From positions 1 to 11,471 of the forward strand of contig CAYZSE010000111.1 of assembly GCA_964481035.1 (NCBI GenBank): DNA of 11,471 nucleotides, given 5' to 3'. A model generated the notes under the pieces. It worked only from the letters and a program-made list of their open reading frames with translations, did no database searches and was not told the origin of the DNA. The translations under genes and the position numbers were made by a program. Source of the stretch: JAAAPF01 sp964481035. Lineage in GTDB: Bacteria; Pseudomonadota; Alphaproteobacteria; Geminicoccales; Geminicoccaceae. Within the stretch, counting starts at the first letter, position 1, and each line of letters opens with the position of its first letter. Shown here piece after piece: positions 1 through 5,610 of this stretch.

Positions 1-373
1 GACACCGTTGAGCTGATGGGTCTCTCGAATGATGCTCTCGCACGTCGCCTTGGCCCAGTGGCAGAGGACGTCGTCGCAGCCGCAGATGAGCGCGCCGAGC
101 GCCCCGAGCAGCCGATGCCCGCGCCGGCCTCCAAACGCGGTCAGCGGGTTTCGCGACCTCCCGGCACAGCCGCGCTACGGCGGCCTCATACCTCTCGGTG
201 AGCAGCAGCTCGAAAGTCGGGCTCGGCAAGCGGCCCGATGCGCAATTCAGGCGCCGGGAACCCGGATGCGGGCGACATCGACGGGGAAGACCTCCGCCAA
301 GAGCCGGCAGCGATGCCGTGCCACCCCAGCCAGGAGATGGGCGCATCGAGCGTTCCCTGCCATCGGCGCCGTC
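1..373 (-). pseudogene. Frame-broken coding remnant, partial at window edge
   Basis: I do not recognise the protein. Reading the minus strand away from the glycosyltransferase stop, codons with G or C in the third position move from frame to frame. About 306-250 gives RLLAEVFPVDVARIRVPGA and then a stop. About 250-205 gives PELRIGPLAEPDF in the next frame, which stops at 186. About 214-150 gives FELLLTERYEAAVARLCREV in the third frame. About 155-1 returns to the first frame with GALICGCDDVLCHWAKATCE and ESIIRETHQLNGV, open to the edge. Joined, the pieces read like one continuous protein interrupted by three single-base shifts in the same direction. A decayed gene downstream of the glycosyltransferase in the same operon is the simplest reading; indel errors in the assembly would look the same. 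The plus-strand frames over this stretch show no comparable codon bias. Confidence 0.45.
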
Positions 374-1486
374 TCACCTCGCCCCAGGATCACGCGACCG
401 CATCAGGCCAGCGTCGAGCAGGCTCTGGATACCCGTGAACCGGCGCGATCCCTCGAACAGCAAAGAGCGATCGGCGAGACTGTGCCAGCGCTCTTGGTAG
501 GTACGGTAGTGCCGAGAGCCGTTGGCGTGCTGCCCGCGCCCGACAGCTTCTTCGATCTTATCCCCGAAGTCCTCCAAATACTTGAAATGGAGGAGCGCGC
601 CCCAATCCGCTGCGAGATTGTATCGTTGGCTCACGGCATGCACGCCGCCGCGGAAGCGTGACCCTCGACGCCATTTCAGCAACGGTACCTTGTTCATCTT
701 CGCCTTCAACTGCGGCGAGCCGTTCAAGGCGCCGACGCCGGCCAGGGCCGCACGGTCGATGAGATGTCGCCAAAGGCGTGGCTTCGGCTCGCGTGAGAGC
801 GGAAAGAGCGAGGACCAGACCAGGCGGTCCAAGCCTGGCGAACGCACGGTTCGTTCACCTTCGAACAGCCGTTCGCGGGCGCCGCCGAAAACGCGGAACG
901 GCGGCGTCGGCCAATGCGCGATGCTGCCCCGGCGCGACGGGATCAGGCGGTAGTTCCCGGCATCGAACCATGGAGCCACGTCGAAGAAGCTCGCACCGGA
1001 CGTGTAACGACATCGCGCCAGAGGCTCCGCCGGGTACATGTCCACCATCGTCGTGTGGAGCGCGTCGAAGCCTCGCGCCGTCAAGCGTCGGCAGTATTCT
1101 GCAAGCCTTTCACGCGGCCAAGTCGGATAAATAAGCAATTCATCAACGTCGATAAACAGAACCCACTTGCCAACAAGACATGCATCCGCCACGACTTCTC
1201 GCCAAGTCGACTTGAAATCGTTATAACGCTGTGGCGCTTGTAAATAGACGATTTTGTTGTCACCTTCGAGCAAGCGAGCGCTGCAATCGGTTGAAAGATT
1301 ATCAATAAAAATAAATGCATCTATGCCTATATATTTATGATGTTTAAGAAAAAATGGCAATCTTAGTTCTTCATTGTAACACAATACGACTGCAACGACT
1401 TGAGCATCGCGCAGGTCTGGCGGGTATTTTCCCGCGAAGACATCCATGAAGCGAGCTGCCGCCGCGTCCTCCGGTCGCGAAACCAT
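374..1486 (-). CDS. Glycosyltransferase, family 2-like (Glyco_tranf_2_4 type)
   Basis: Predicted cytoplasmic glycosyltransferase of 370 aa with a GT-A fold, probably acting on a surface polysaccharide or glycolipid; donor and acceptor cannot be told. An N-terminal strand leads into VVAVVLCYNEE (about residues 30-40), the nucleotide-sugar binding start of the fold. FIDNLSTD (about 60-67) follows, then VLFIDVDELL (about 109-118), whose Asp-Val-Asp-Glu is the DXD-like metal site. The C-terminal part carries the KVPLLKW and LLHFKYLEDF elements seen in this subfamily. I chose ATG at 1486; a TTG two codons upstream is possible. There is no clear Shine-Dalgarno, and the stop of the 50-aa frame lies 2 nt upstream, so translation may be coupled. 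The segment about 1110-1430 is very AT-rich compared with the rest of the gene, which suggests mosaic origin. Confidence 0.87.
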   Translation of the reverse strand: MVSRPEDAAAARFMDVFAGKYPPDLRDAQVVAVVLCYNEELRLPFFLKHHKYIGIDAFIFIDNLSTDCSARLLEGDNKIVYLQAPQRYNDFKSTWREVVADACLVGKWVLFIDVDELLIYPTWPRERLAEYCRRLTARGFDALHTTMVDMYPAEPLARCRYTSGASFFDVAPWFDAGNYRLIPSRRGSIAHWPTPPFRVFGGARERLFEGERTVRSPGLDRLVWSSLFPLSREPKPRLWRHLIDRAALAGVGALNGSPQLKAKMNKVPLLKWRRGSRFRGGVHAVSQRYNLAADWGALLHFKYLEDFGDKIEEAVGRGQHANGSRHYRTYQERWHSLADRSLLFEGSRRFTGIQSLLDAGLMRSRDPGAR

Positions 1487-1488
1487 GG

Positions 1489-1641
1489 TCAATTTGCCGT
1501 CGCCGCAAGATTTTTAGCAACTTTAGCGACGCGCTCCTGTGCTGCAAGATGGGCGAGAGCGATCACAACGCTCGGTTGACGAGCGCCGTGATCGATGGGC
1601 TCACCAGCTTGCCACAGCCACTCGAGCCATTGAGTCTTCAT
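1489..1641 (-). CDS. Small hypothetical ORF or gene remnant, 50 aa
   Basis: This is an unrecognised 50-residue frame beginning MKTQWLEWLWQAGEPIDHG and ending VAKVAKNLAATAN. It starts 14 nt after the stop of the 101-aa gene and stops 2 nt before the ATG of the glycosyltransferase, so the three genes are closely packed on the same strand. The ending is an alanine/lysine-rich helix. No good Shine-Dalgarno precedes the ATG. It may be the C-terminal stump of a larger gene whose front was lost, since the frame is closed by a TGA directly before the ATG. Alternatively it is a leader peptide that couples translation of the glycosyltransferase, which itself lacks an obvious ribosome binding site. I cannot separate these two readings. 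Confidence 0.35.
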   Translation of the reverse strand: MKTQWLEWLWQAGEPIDHGARQPSVVIALAHLAAQERVAKVAKNLAATAN

Positions 1642-1655
1642 TCATGGGCTGGCTC

Positions 1656-1961
1656 TCAGGGGTTGAATGCGGGCGGATCGCTCGCCGGAAAGCTCTCCTC
1701 CGAGGCCGCCTCGACCGGATCGGCGGGCTCGTCGCCGCGGACGGCCTCGGCGCCTTTCTTTGGTCTGGCGAGGTTGCCGCCTTCATCCCTCGCCGATTTC
1801 GCGGAAGCACGGCCGCCCGCGGAGTCGGGGGCACCACGCCGCGTGGTCGTCGTCTCGGCGCTCGCGGCGCGGGCTGCCGACGCCCGCGCGGCCTCGGCAG
1901 CGCGGTTGCGCGCTTGGGCGGCGACGAGCGCGTCGAGTGCGGAAGTGATCGTCGCGAACAT
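1656..1961 (-). CDS. Small Ala-rich protein with SEESFPASDPP C-terminal tail
   Basis: This is a 101-aa protein of unknown function. The N-terminus MFATITSALDALVAAQARN is followed by an Ala/Arg-rich helical stretch (about residues 20-36), a polar, charged middle that looks disordered, and the tail VEAASEESFPASDPPAFNP. That tail resembles a short C-terminal motif found on many small alphaproteobacterial hypothetical proteins (recalled from general knowledge, no search made). The start at 1961 is fixed by a strong Shine-Dalgarno AAGGAGG five bases upstream. An in-frame upstream start at 2018 would add 19 residues through this site and is rejected. The gene is divergent from phoD and is followed at 14 nt by the 50-aa frame. 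No signal peptide or membrane helix is seen. Confidence 0.75.
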   Translation of the reverse strand: MFATITSALDALVAAQARNRAAEAARASAARAASAETTTTRRGAPDSAGGRASAKSARDEGGNLARPKKGAEAVRGDEPADPVEAASEESFPASDPPAFNP

Positions 1962-2111
1962 GGGGACCTCCTTCGAGTTCCGCCGGCCGAACGCCAGGCT
2001 CCCACAAAAGTAGCACATCTAGAGTAGTGGCGAAATGAATGGCCGATGGTCCAGCCATCAACCGGCTGCTCTTGTCGCCGTGGGTCGCCCGTCGTTCAGG
2101 AGCGTGTGACG

Positions 2112-2130
2112 CCCGGCGCCCAGCGCCGGG
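2112..2130. repeat. Perfect 8-bp hairpin (CCCGGCGC/GCGCCGGG)
   Basis: A perfect inverted repeat with a 3-nt loop lies in the 268-nt gap between the divergent 101-aa gene and phoD, about 100 nt before the phoD start. There is no T-run on either side, so it is not a standard intrinsic terminator. It could be an operator or a leader hairpin of phoD. I could not pick a convincing promoter for either gene in this gap. Confidence 0.4.
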
Positions 2131-2229
2131 TGGGGTCGACACCGGCATGCACGATCCGGCCTGTCACGAGGTCTTCATGGAGCTGTGCGACCGAGCGCTC
2201 GGGTCGATCCGAAGACGGGAGGAACGAGC

Positions 2230-3804
2230 ATGACACGATGGACCTGGAGCAGGCGATCGCTCCTGCGGGCGACGGCGGCGAGCGGCCTCGCGGGGGCGAG
2301 CGGGCCCGGGCTGGCCCTCACCCAGGCGGCGGCCCAGACGGCCGTTGTGCGGCAGCGCATAGCGCTGCCCTACGGCGTGCAGACGGGCGACGTCGCGGGC
2401 GACCGGGCGATCGTCTGGGGCCGCGCCGACCGTCCCGGGCGGATGGTGGTCGAATGGGCGACCACCGAGAGCTTCCGGGATGCGCGGGCCGTGCGCGGCC
2501 CGGCCGCCCTCGAGGACACCGACTTCACGGCGAAGCTCGACCTCGCCGGCCTGCCGGCCGACCAGCACGTCTTCTACCGGGTGAGCTTCACCGACCTCAC
2601 CGACGTCAACGTCGCGAGCGAGCCCGTCACGGGCAGGCTGCGCACGCCGCCCGCGACCCGGCGCGGCATTCGCTTCGTCTGGTCCGGCGACACCGCCGGC
2701 CAGGGCTGGGGGATCAACCCGGACTTCGGCGGGATGCGCATCTACGAGGCGATGCGGCGGGTCGAGCCCGAGTTCTTCATCCACTCGGGCGACACGATCT
2801 ACGCCGACGGGCCGATCGAGGCCGAGCAGGCGCAGCCCGACGGCACGCTTTGGAAGAACGTCACCACCGAGGCGAAGTCCAAGGTCGCCGAGACGCTCCG
2901 AGAGTTCCGCGGCAACTACGCCTACAACCTCATGGACGAGAACGTTCGGGCCTTCAACGCCGAGGTCGCGATGTTCGCCCAATGGGACGACCACGAGGTC
3001 GTGAACAACTGGTACCCCACGGAGGTTCTCGCCGACGAGCGCTACAAGGAGACCTCGGTAGCGCTGTTGGCGGCGCGCGGCAGACGGGCTTTCCTCGACT
3101 ACATGCCGGTGCGACCCTTCGGCGCCGGCGAGACCGACCGCATCTACCGCCGCTTCGCCTGGGGCCCGTCGCTCGAGGTGTTCCGCATCGACATGCGCAG
3201 CTATCGCGGGCCGAACTCCGCCAACGACCAGGCCGAGCCCGGTCCCGAGACGGCGTTCCTCGGCCGCGCGCAGATCGACTGGCTCAAGCGCGCGCTCTGG
3301 GACTCGCCCGCCACCTGGAAGGTCATCGCGTCCGACATGCCGCTCGGGCTGATCGTGCGCGACGGCGACAGCGCCTTCGAGAACGGCGCCAACGGGAATG
3401 GCCCGGCGCGCGGTCGCGAGCTGGAGATCGCCGAGATCTTGACGTTCATCCGCGACAACCAGGTCAAGAACGTCGTCTGGCTGACGGCCGACGTCCACTA
3501 CACCGCGGCGCACCGCTACGACCCGAGCCGCGCCCGTTATCAGGCCTTTGCGCCGTTCTGGGAATTCGTCTCGGGACCGTTGAACGCCGGCAGCTTCGGG
3601 CCGAACGACCTCGACGACACATTCGGGCCGGAGTTCGTCTACCAGAAGGCGCCGGCGCCGGGCGAGGTCAACCTGCCGCCCAGCGCAGGGCTTCAGTTCT
3701 TCGGCCAAGTGGACATCGACGGCGAGAGCGAGACGATGACCGTCGCGCTCAAGGATCTGGACGGCAACACCCTCTTCACCCAGGAGATCGCACCCGAGGC
3801 CTGA
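2230..3804 (+). CDS. phoD: PhoD-family alkaline phosphatase / phosphodiesterase, Tat-exported
   Basis: Predicted secreted metallophosphoesterase of 524 aa that releases phosphate from phosphomono- or diesters in the periplasm. The N-terminus has a twin-arginine signal (SRRSLLRATA, residues 7-16), a short hydrophobic stretch and an Ala-Gln-Ala end near residue 35, fitting export of a folded, metal-loaded enzyme. A PhoD N-terminal beta domain (about 42-140) precedes the catalytic domain. Metal-binding motifs are WSGDTAG (151-157), HSGDTIYADGP (185-195), QWDDHEVVNNW (251-261), DMRSYR (321-326) and LTADVHYTAAH (418-428). Length is normal and no key motif is missing. ATG 2230 is set by GGGAGGA six bases upstream; the longer in-frame GTG at 2185 would bury the Tat signal. 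DUF454 follows at 92 nt on the same strand. Phosphate-starvation control is usual for the family, but no Pho box was identified. Confidence 0.93.
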   Translation: MTRWTWSRRSLLRATAASGLAGASGPGLALTQAAAQTAVVRQRIALPYGVQTGDVAGDRAIVWGRADRPGRMVVEWATTESFRDARAVRGPAALEDTDFTAKLDLAGLPADQHVFYRVSFTDLTDVNVASEPVTGRLRTPPATRRGIRFVWSGDTAGQGWGINPDFGGMRIYEAMRRVEPEFFIHSGDTIYADGPIEAEQAQPDGTLWKNVTTEAKSKVAETLREFRGNYAYNLMDENVRAFNAEVAMFAQWDDHEVVNNWYPTEVLADERYKETSVALLAARGRRAFLDYMPVRPFGAGETDRIYRRFAWGPSLEVFRIDMRSYRGPNSANDQAEPGPETAFLGRAQIDWLKRALWDSPATWKVIASDMPLGLIVRDGDSAFENGANGNGPARGRELEIAEILTFIRDNQVKNVVWLTADVHYTAAHRYDPSRARYQAFAPFWEFVSGPLNAGSFGPNDLDDTFGPEFVYQKAPAPGEVNLPPSAGLQFFGQVDIDGESETMTVALKDLDGNTLFTQEIAPEA

Positions 3805-3810
3805 CCGTGC

Positions 3811-3824
3811 CGCCCGGTCGGGCG
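3811..3824 (+). terminator. Weak hairpin after phoD
   Basis: CGCCC, loop GGTC, GGGCG lies 6 nt past the phoD stop. The stem is short and there is no T-run, so at most it slows the polymerase or protects the 3' end. Readthrough into the DUF454 gene is plausible. Confidence 0.2.
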
Positions 3825-3896
3825 CGACGCGACGACGCCACGCTTGATCGGGCGCCGGCTTTCCGTCAACTCGTCGCCGAACGACGAGGCTTGGTC

Positions 3897-4262
3897 ATGC
3901 GCTGGATTTGGGTCGGCATCGGATGGACCGCCGTGGCTGCGGCCTTCGTCGGCGTATGGCTGCCGGTGGTGCCGACGGTCCCGTTCCTTTTGGTGGCGCT
4001 CGCCGCGTTCGCACGCGGCTCACCGCAAACGCGGCAATGGCTGTTCGCGCATCCGCACTTCGGCGAGATGCTCCACGACTGGCACCACCAGGGCGCGATC
4101 CCAATTCGCGGCAAGGTGCTGTCGGTGGTCGGCATGGCGACCAGCTATGCGGTCTTGCTCGCGACCACCGACCTGCCGCATTGGGCGCTCGCGTTGATCG
4201 CCCTCGTCTTCGTCGCCGTCGGCTTCTACGTCGTGAGCCGGCCGGCGCCGATCCGAGGTTGA
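3897..4262 (+). CDS. DUF454 (YbaN-like) inner membrane protein
   Basis: A 121-aa integral membrane protein of the DUF454/YbaN family, whose biochemical role is not established. Family signatures are clear: WLPVVPTVPFLLVALAAFAR (residues 21-40), the Pro-rich turn plus hydrophobic helix, then SPQTRQWLFAHPHFGEMLHDW (from residue 42), then GAIPIRGK (66-73). Membrane segments are expected at about 4-22, 27-39, 74-90 and 95-113. Length matches the family. ATG 3897 is the only sensible start; the Shine-Dalgarno is weak (GAGG some 10 nt upstream). The gene follows phoD on the same strand and may be cotranscribed. Its TGA forms half of a TGATCA palindrome whose other half is the stop codon of the small minus-strand gene, so the two genes abut tail to tail without a spacer. 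Confidence 0.85.
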   Translation: MRWIWVGIGWTAVAAAFVGVWLPVVPTVPFLLVALAAFARGSPQTRQWLFAHPHFGEMLHDWHHQGAIPIRGKVLSVVGMATSYAVLLATTDLPHWALALIALVFVAVGFYVVSRPAPIRG

Positions 4263-4376
4263 TCAGCGGCGCTGCGCCCGGACCCGCACCGGACGGAGCT
4301 GGGCCTCGCGCGGAACAATCAGAAAGAAAAGCGCGGCCGTGAGAGCCAAGCGTGCGACGTCGAGGATCTTGTGCAT
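4263..4376 (-). CDS. Small single-membrane-segment protein, 37 aa (paralog 1)
   Basis: An unrecognised 37-aa protein starting MHKILDVARLALTAALFF, continuing LIVPREAQ and ending in an arginine-rich tail (seven Arg in the last 15 residues). Residues about 8-22 form one hydrophobic helix. The start is well supported: a perfect AGGAGG sits five bases before the ATG. The sequence resembles the 29-aa frame at 4474-4563: 12 of the first 23 positions are identical, including K3, D6, R9-L12, L16-F17, L19 and P22-R23. It lies downstream of the EVE gene on the same strand, with about 97 nt before it. Function unknown; a membrane-inserted regulatory or toxic peptide is a guess from size and charge only. 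Confidence 0.6.
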   Translation of the reverse strand: MHKILDVARLALTAALFFLIVPREAQLRPVRVRAQRR

Positions 4377-4419
4377 GATCGCCTCCTGATGGACCCCGAT
4401 CTTACGCCGAAAACGGGGG

Positions 4420-4429
4420 TTGCCGGCAA
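4420..4429. repeat. 10-bp palindrome TTGCCGGCAA
   Basis: A perfect palindrome lies between the two small paralogous genes, about 45 nt upstream of the 37-aa frame. It could be an operator half or chance. On the minus strand TTGCCG is followed 19 nt later by TAAGAT, a possible but over-spaced promoter for the 37-aa gene. Confidence 0.25.
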
Positions 4430-4473
4430 GCCCTAAAATAAACCTCTGCGTGAAACGACCGCGCCAGCGGGCG

Positions 4474-4563
4474 TCATCGGGTGCGCGTCGGGCGGCGCGG
4501 TGTCGACAGCAGGAACAGAACGCCCAGTAGGGCGAGGCGCGAGAAGTCGGCGGCCTTGCGCAT
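4474..4563 (-). CDS. Small single-membrane-segment protein, 29 aa (paralog 2)
   Basis: A 29-aa frame reading MRKAADFSRLALLGVLFLL then STPRRPTRTR. It has a hydrophobic helix at about residues 9-20 and a basic tail, the same plan as the 37-aa gene just downstream. GGAG sits six bases before the ATG. The gene begins 52 nt after the EVE stop codon on the same strand, so it may be the second gene of an EVE operon, with the 37-aa paralog third. Conservation between the two copies is confined to the first 23 residues, the helix and its flanks; the tails share only their richness in arginine. The shared pattern argues that both are translated rather than chance frames. No family is recognised. Confidence 0.55.
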   Translation of the reverse strand: MRKAADFSRLALLGVLFLLSTPRRPTRTR

Positions 4564-4615
4564 CACGATCTCCAAGCAGATGCGCTCGAAGATACGCGGC
4601 GACCCGCCGGGCGGA

Positions 4616-5029
4616 TCAGGCCTTGCCGCCGCCCATCGTGCAGATCAGGCGCCAATGCGCGTCGCTCACCGGCATGACCGAGAGCCGCGATTGCCGCACC
4701 AGCGCGATGTCGGCGAGGCCGGGCTCGGCCTTGATGGCCTTGAGGGTGACGGGCTCCTTCAGGGCTGCGACCGGTACGAGGTCGACACGGACGAACTTGC
4801 CTTTGGGGTCGTCCGGGTCGGGGTAGGCTTCGGCGGCGACTTCCATGATACCCAGGACGGCCGGATCCTTGACCGAGCGGTAGAAGAAGGCCCGCTCGCC
4901 TCGCTTCATGGCCCGCATGTTGTTGGCGGCTTGGAAGTTGCGCACGCCGTCCCAGGCCGTCCGGCCATCCTCGATGAACTGGTCCCAGGAATAGTCCCCG
5001 GGCTCCGTCTTGAAGAGCCAGTGGGCCAT
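4616..5029 (-). CDS. EVE domain-containing protein (thymocyte nuclear protein 1-like)
   Basis: A 137-aa protein consisting of a single EVE domain (formerly DUF55), related to PUA/YTH folds. In other systems EVE domains read modified bases such as modified cytosines in DNA, or bind RNA; the ligand here is not known. Signatures are MAHWLFKTEPGDYSW (1-15), WDGVRNFQAANNMRAM (26-41), the KRGERAFFYRS core (42-52), GIMEVAAEAYPDP (60-72) and DAHWRLIC (123-130). The start at 5029 matches the family's usual beginning, with GGAGGAG 11 nt upstream; upstream in-frame starts add an unrelated Arg/Ala-rich extension. The gene stands alone as a free EVE protein, divergent from lrgAB and followed by the two small membrane-peptide genes. 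A long inverted repeat lies directly upstream of its ribosome binding site. Confidence 0.9.
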   Translation of the reverse strand: MAHWLFKTEPGDYSWDQFIEDGRTAWDGVRNFQAANNMRAMKRGERAFFYRSVKDPAVLGIMEVAAEAYPDPDDPKGKFVRVDLVPVAALKEPVTLKAIKAEPGLADIALVRQSRLSVMPVSDAHWRLICTMGGGKA

Positions 5030-5047
5030 CGGCGCGGCGTCTCCTCC

Positions 5048-5092
5048 GCTTGGCGCCCGCATATCTGCCCGTTTCGGCACCGGGCGCCAAGC
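5048..5092. promoter_or_regulatory. 12-bp perfect inverted repeat between EVE gene and lrgAB
   Basis: GCTTGGCGCCCG at 5048-5059 and its exact complement CGGGCGCCAAGC at 5081-5092 are separated by 21 nt. Each arm contains the palindrome GGCGCC; the two cores are 31 bp apart, about three helical turns. Inside the loop TGCC and GGCA can extend a hairpin. On the minus strand the structure abuts the EVE ribosome binding site (5041-5047), so in RNA it would sit in the EVE 5' leader. On DNA it could be a two-site operator controlling both divergent units. Confidence 0.5.
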
Positions 5093-5148
5093 CCCGGCCG
5101 GCGCGCACGTCGCTAGCGCGGCGCGCATCGACCTTGCGCGCGGCGCGG

Positions 5149-5177
5149 TTGTCACCGTCGCGGCGGCTATCTACGGT
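5149..5177 (+). promoter_or_regulatory. Candidate sigma-70 promoter of lrgAB
   Basis: TTGTCA (5149-5154) and TACGGT (5172-5177) are separated by 17 nt, ending about 46 nt before the proposed lrgA start. The -35 box differs from consensus at one base and the -10 keeps the T-A-n-n-n-T frame. Assigned by eye only. Confidence 0.4.
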
Positions 5178-5223
5178 CGCGCCTCGCTGATGGGGCGCGC
5201 GGCCCCCAACGCGGAAAGCCAGC

Positions 5224-5610
5224 TTGCTCGGTTTCTTCGTCGTCGTTCTGGCGCTCCTGCTCGTGGGCGAGATCACCGCCCAGGCGTTGATGCCGATCAT
5301 CCCGGGCCCGCTGGTGGGCATGGTGCTGCTGCTCGCGATTCTCGCCGTCCGCGGCGGTGTGCCGACGAGCTTCGAGGCGCCGGCGACCGCGCTGATCGCC
5401 CATCTCACCCTGTTCATCCTGCCCGTCAGCCTCGGCATCCTCGAGGACTACACGCTGCTCGCCGGCATGTGGCTCACCTATGGCGGCGTGATCGTCGCGG
5501 GCAGCCTCGTCACCGGCACCGTCACCGCGCTCGTGGCCGGCGCGCTCTTGAGGCGCCGCGGAGCGCCGCCGCCGCGGCGGCGTCCACCCGACGCGACCGC
5601 GCCGCGATGA
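5224..5610 (+). CDS. lrgA: LrgA/CidA family holin-like membrane protein
   Basis: A 128-aa inner membrane protein of the CidA/LrgA family, the small partner of an LrgAB pair. These pairs affect murein hydrolase activity and cell lysis in staphylococci, and transport of pyruvate or glycolate-type acids in other organisms. Four membrane segments are seen at about 2-20, 27-43, 57-75 and 86-108. The conserved IPGPLVGMVLLL (26-37) and HLTLFILPVSLGIL (60-73) match the family. The tail after residue 109 is Pro/Arg-rich and probably cytoplasmic. The frame has no ATG or GTG before the family motif: a TGA closes it at 5188-5190 and the only start is TTG 5224, preceded by GCGGAAAG, a weak ribosome binding site. 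The stop overlaps the lrgB start in ATGA, indicating coupling. Confidence 0.85.
   Translation: MLGFFVVVLALLLVGEITAQALMPIIPGPLVGMVLLLAILAVRGGVPTSFEAPATALIAHLTLFILPVSLGILEDYTLLAGMWLTYGGVIVAGSLVTGTVTALVAGALLRRRGAPPPRRRPPDATAPR

Noticed and set aside
1487..1492. TTG start for the glycosyltransferase
   Set aside because: It adds only two residues; the ATG at 1486 directly after the TGA of the preceding frame is simpler.
2085..2160. tRNA-like fold (hairpin followed by GGTG-GGGTCGA-CACC arm)
   Set aside because: No matching acceptor stem, D arm or plausible anticodon arm; the 8-bp stem with a 3-nt loop does not fit an anticodon arm.
2039..2233. 64-codon plus frame before phoD
   Set aside because: No ribosome site or conserved features; it overlaps the phoD start.
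2164..3708. 514-codon minus frame opposite phoD
   Set aside because: Shadow of phoD produced by high GC; no recognisable domain.
5010..5606. Upstream extension of the lrgB frame
   Set aside because: Open only by base composition; the extension overlaps lrgA out of frame and LrgB homology starts at the ATG at 5607.
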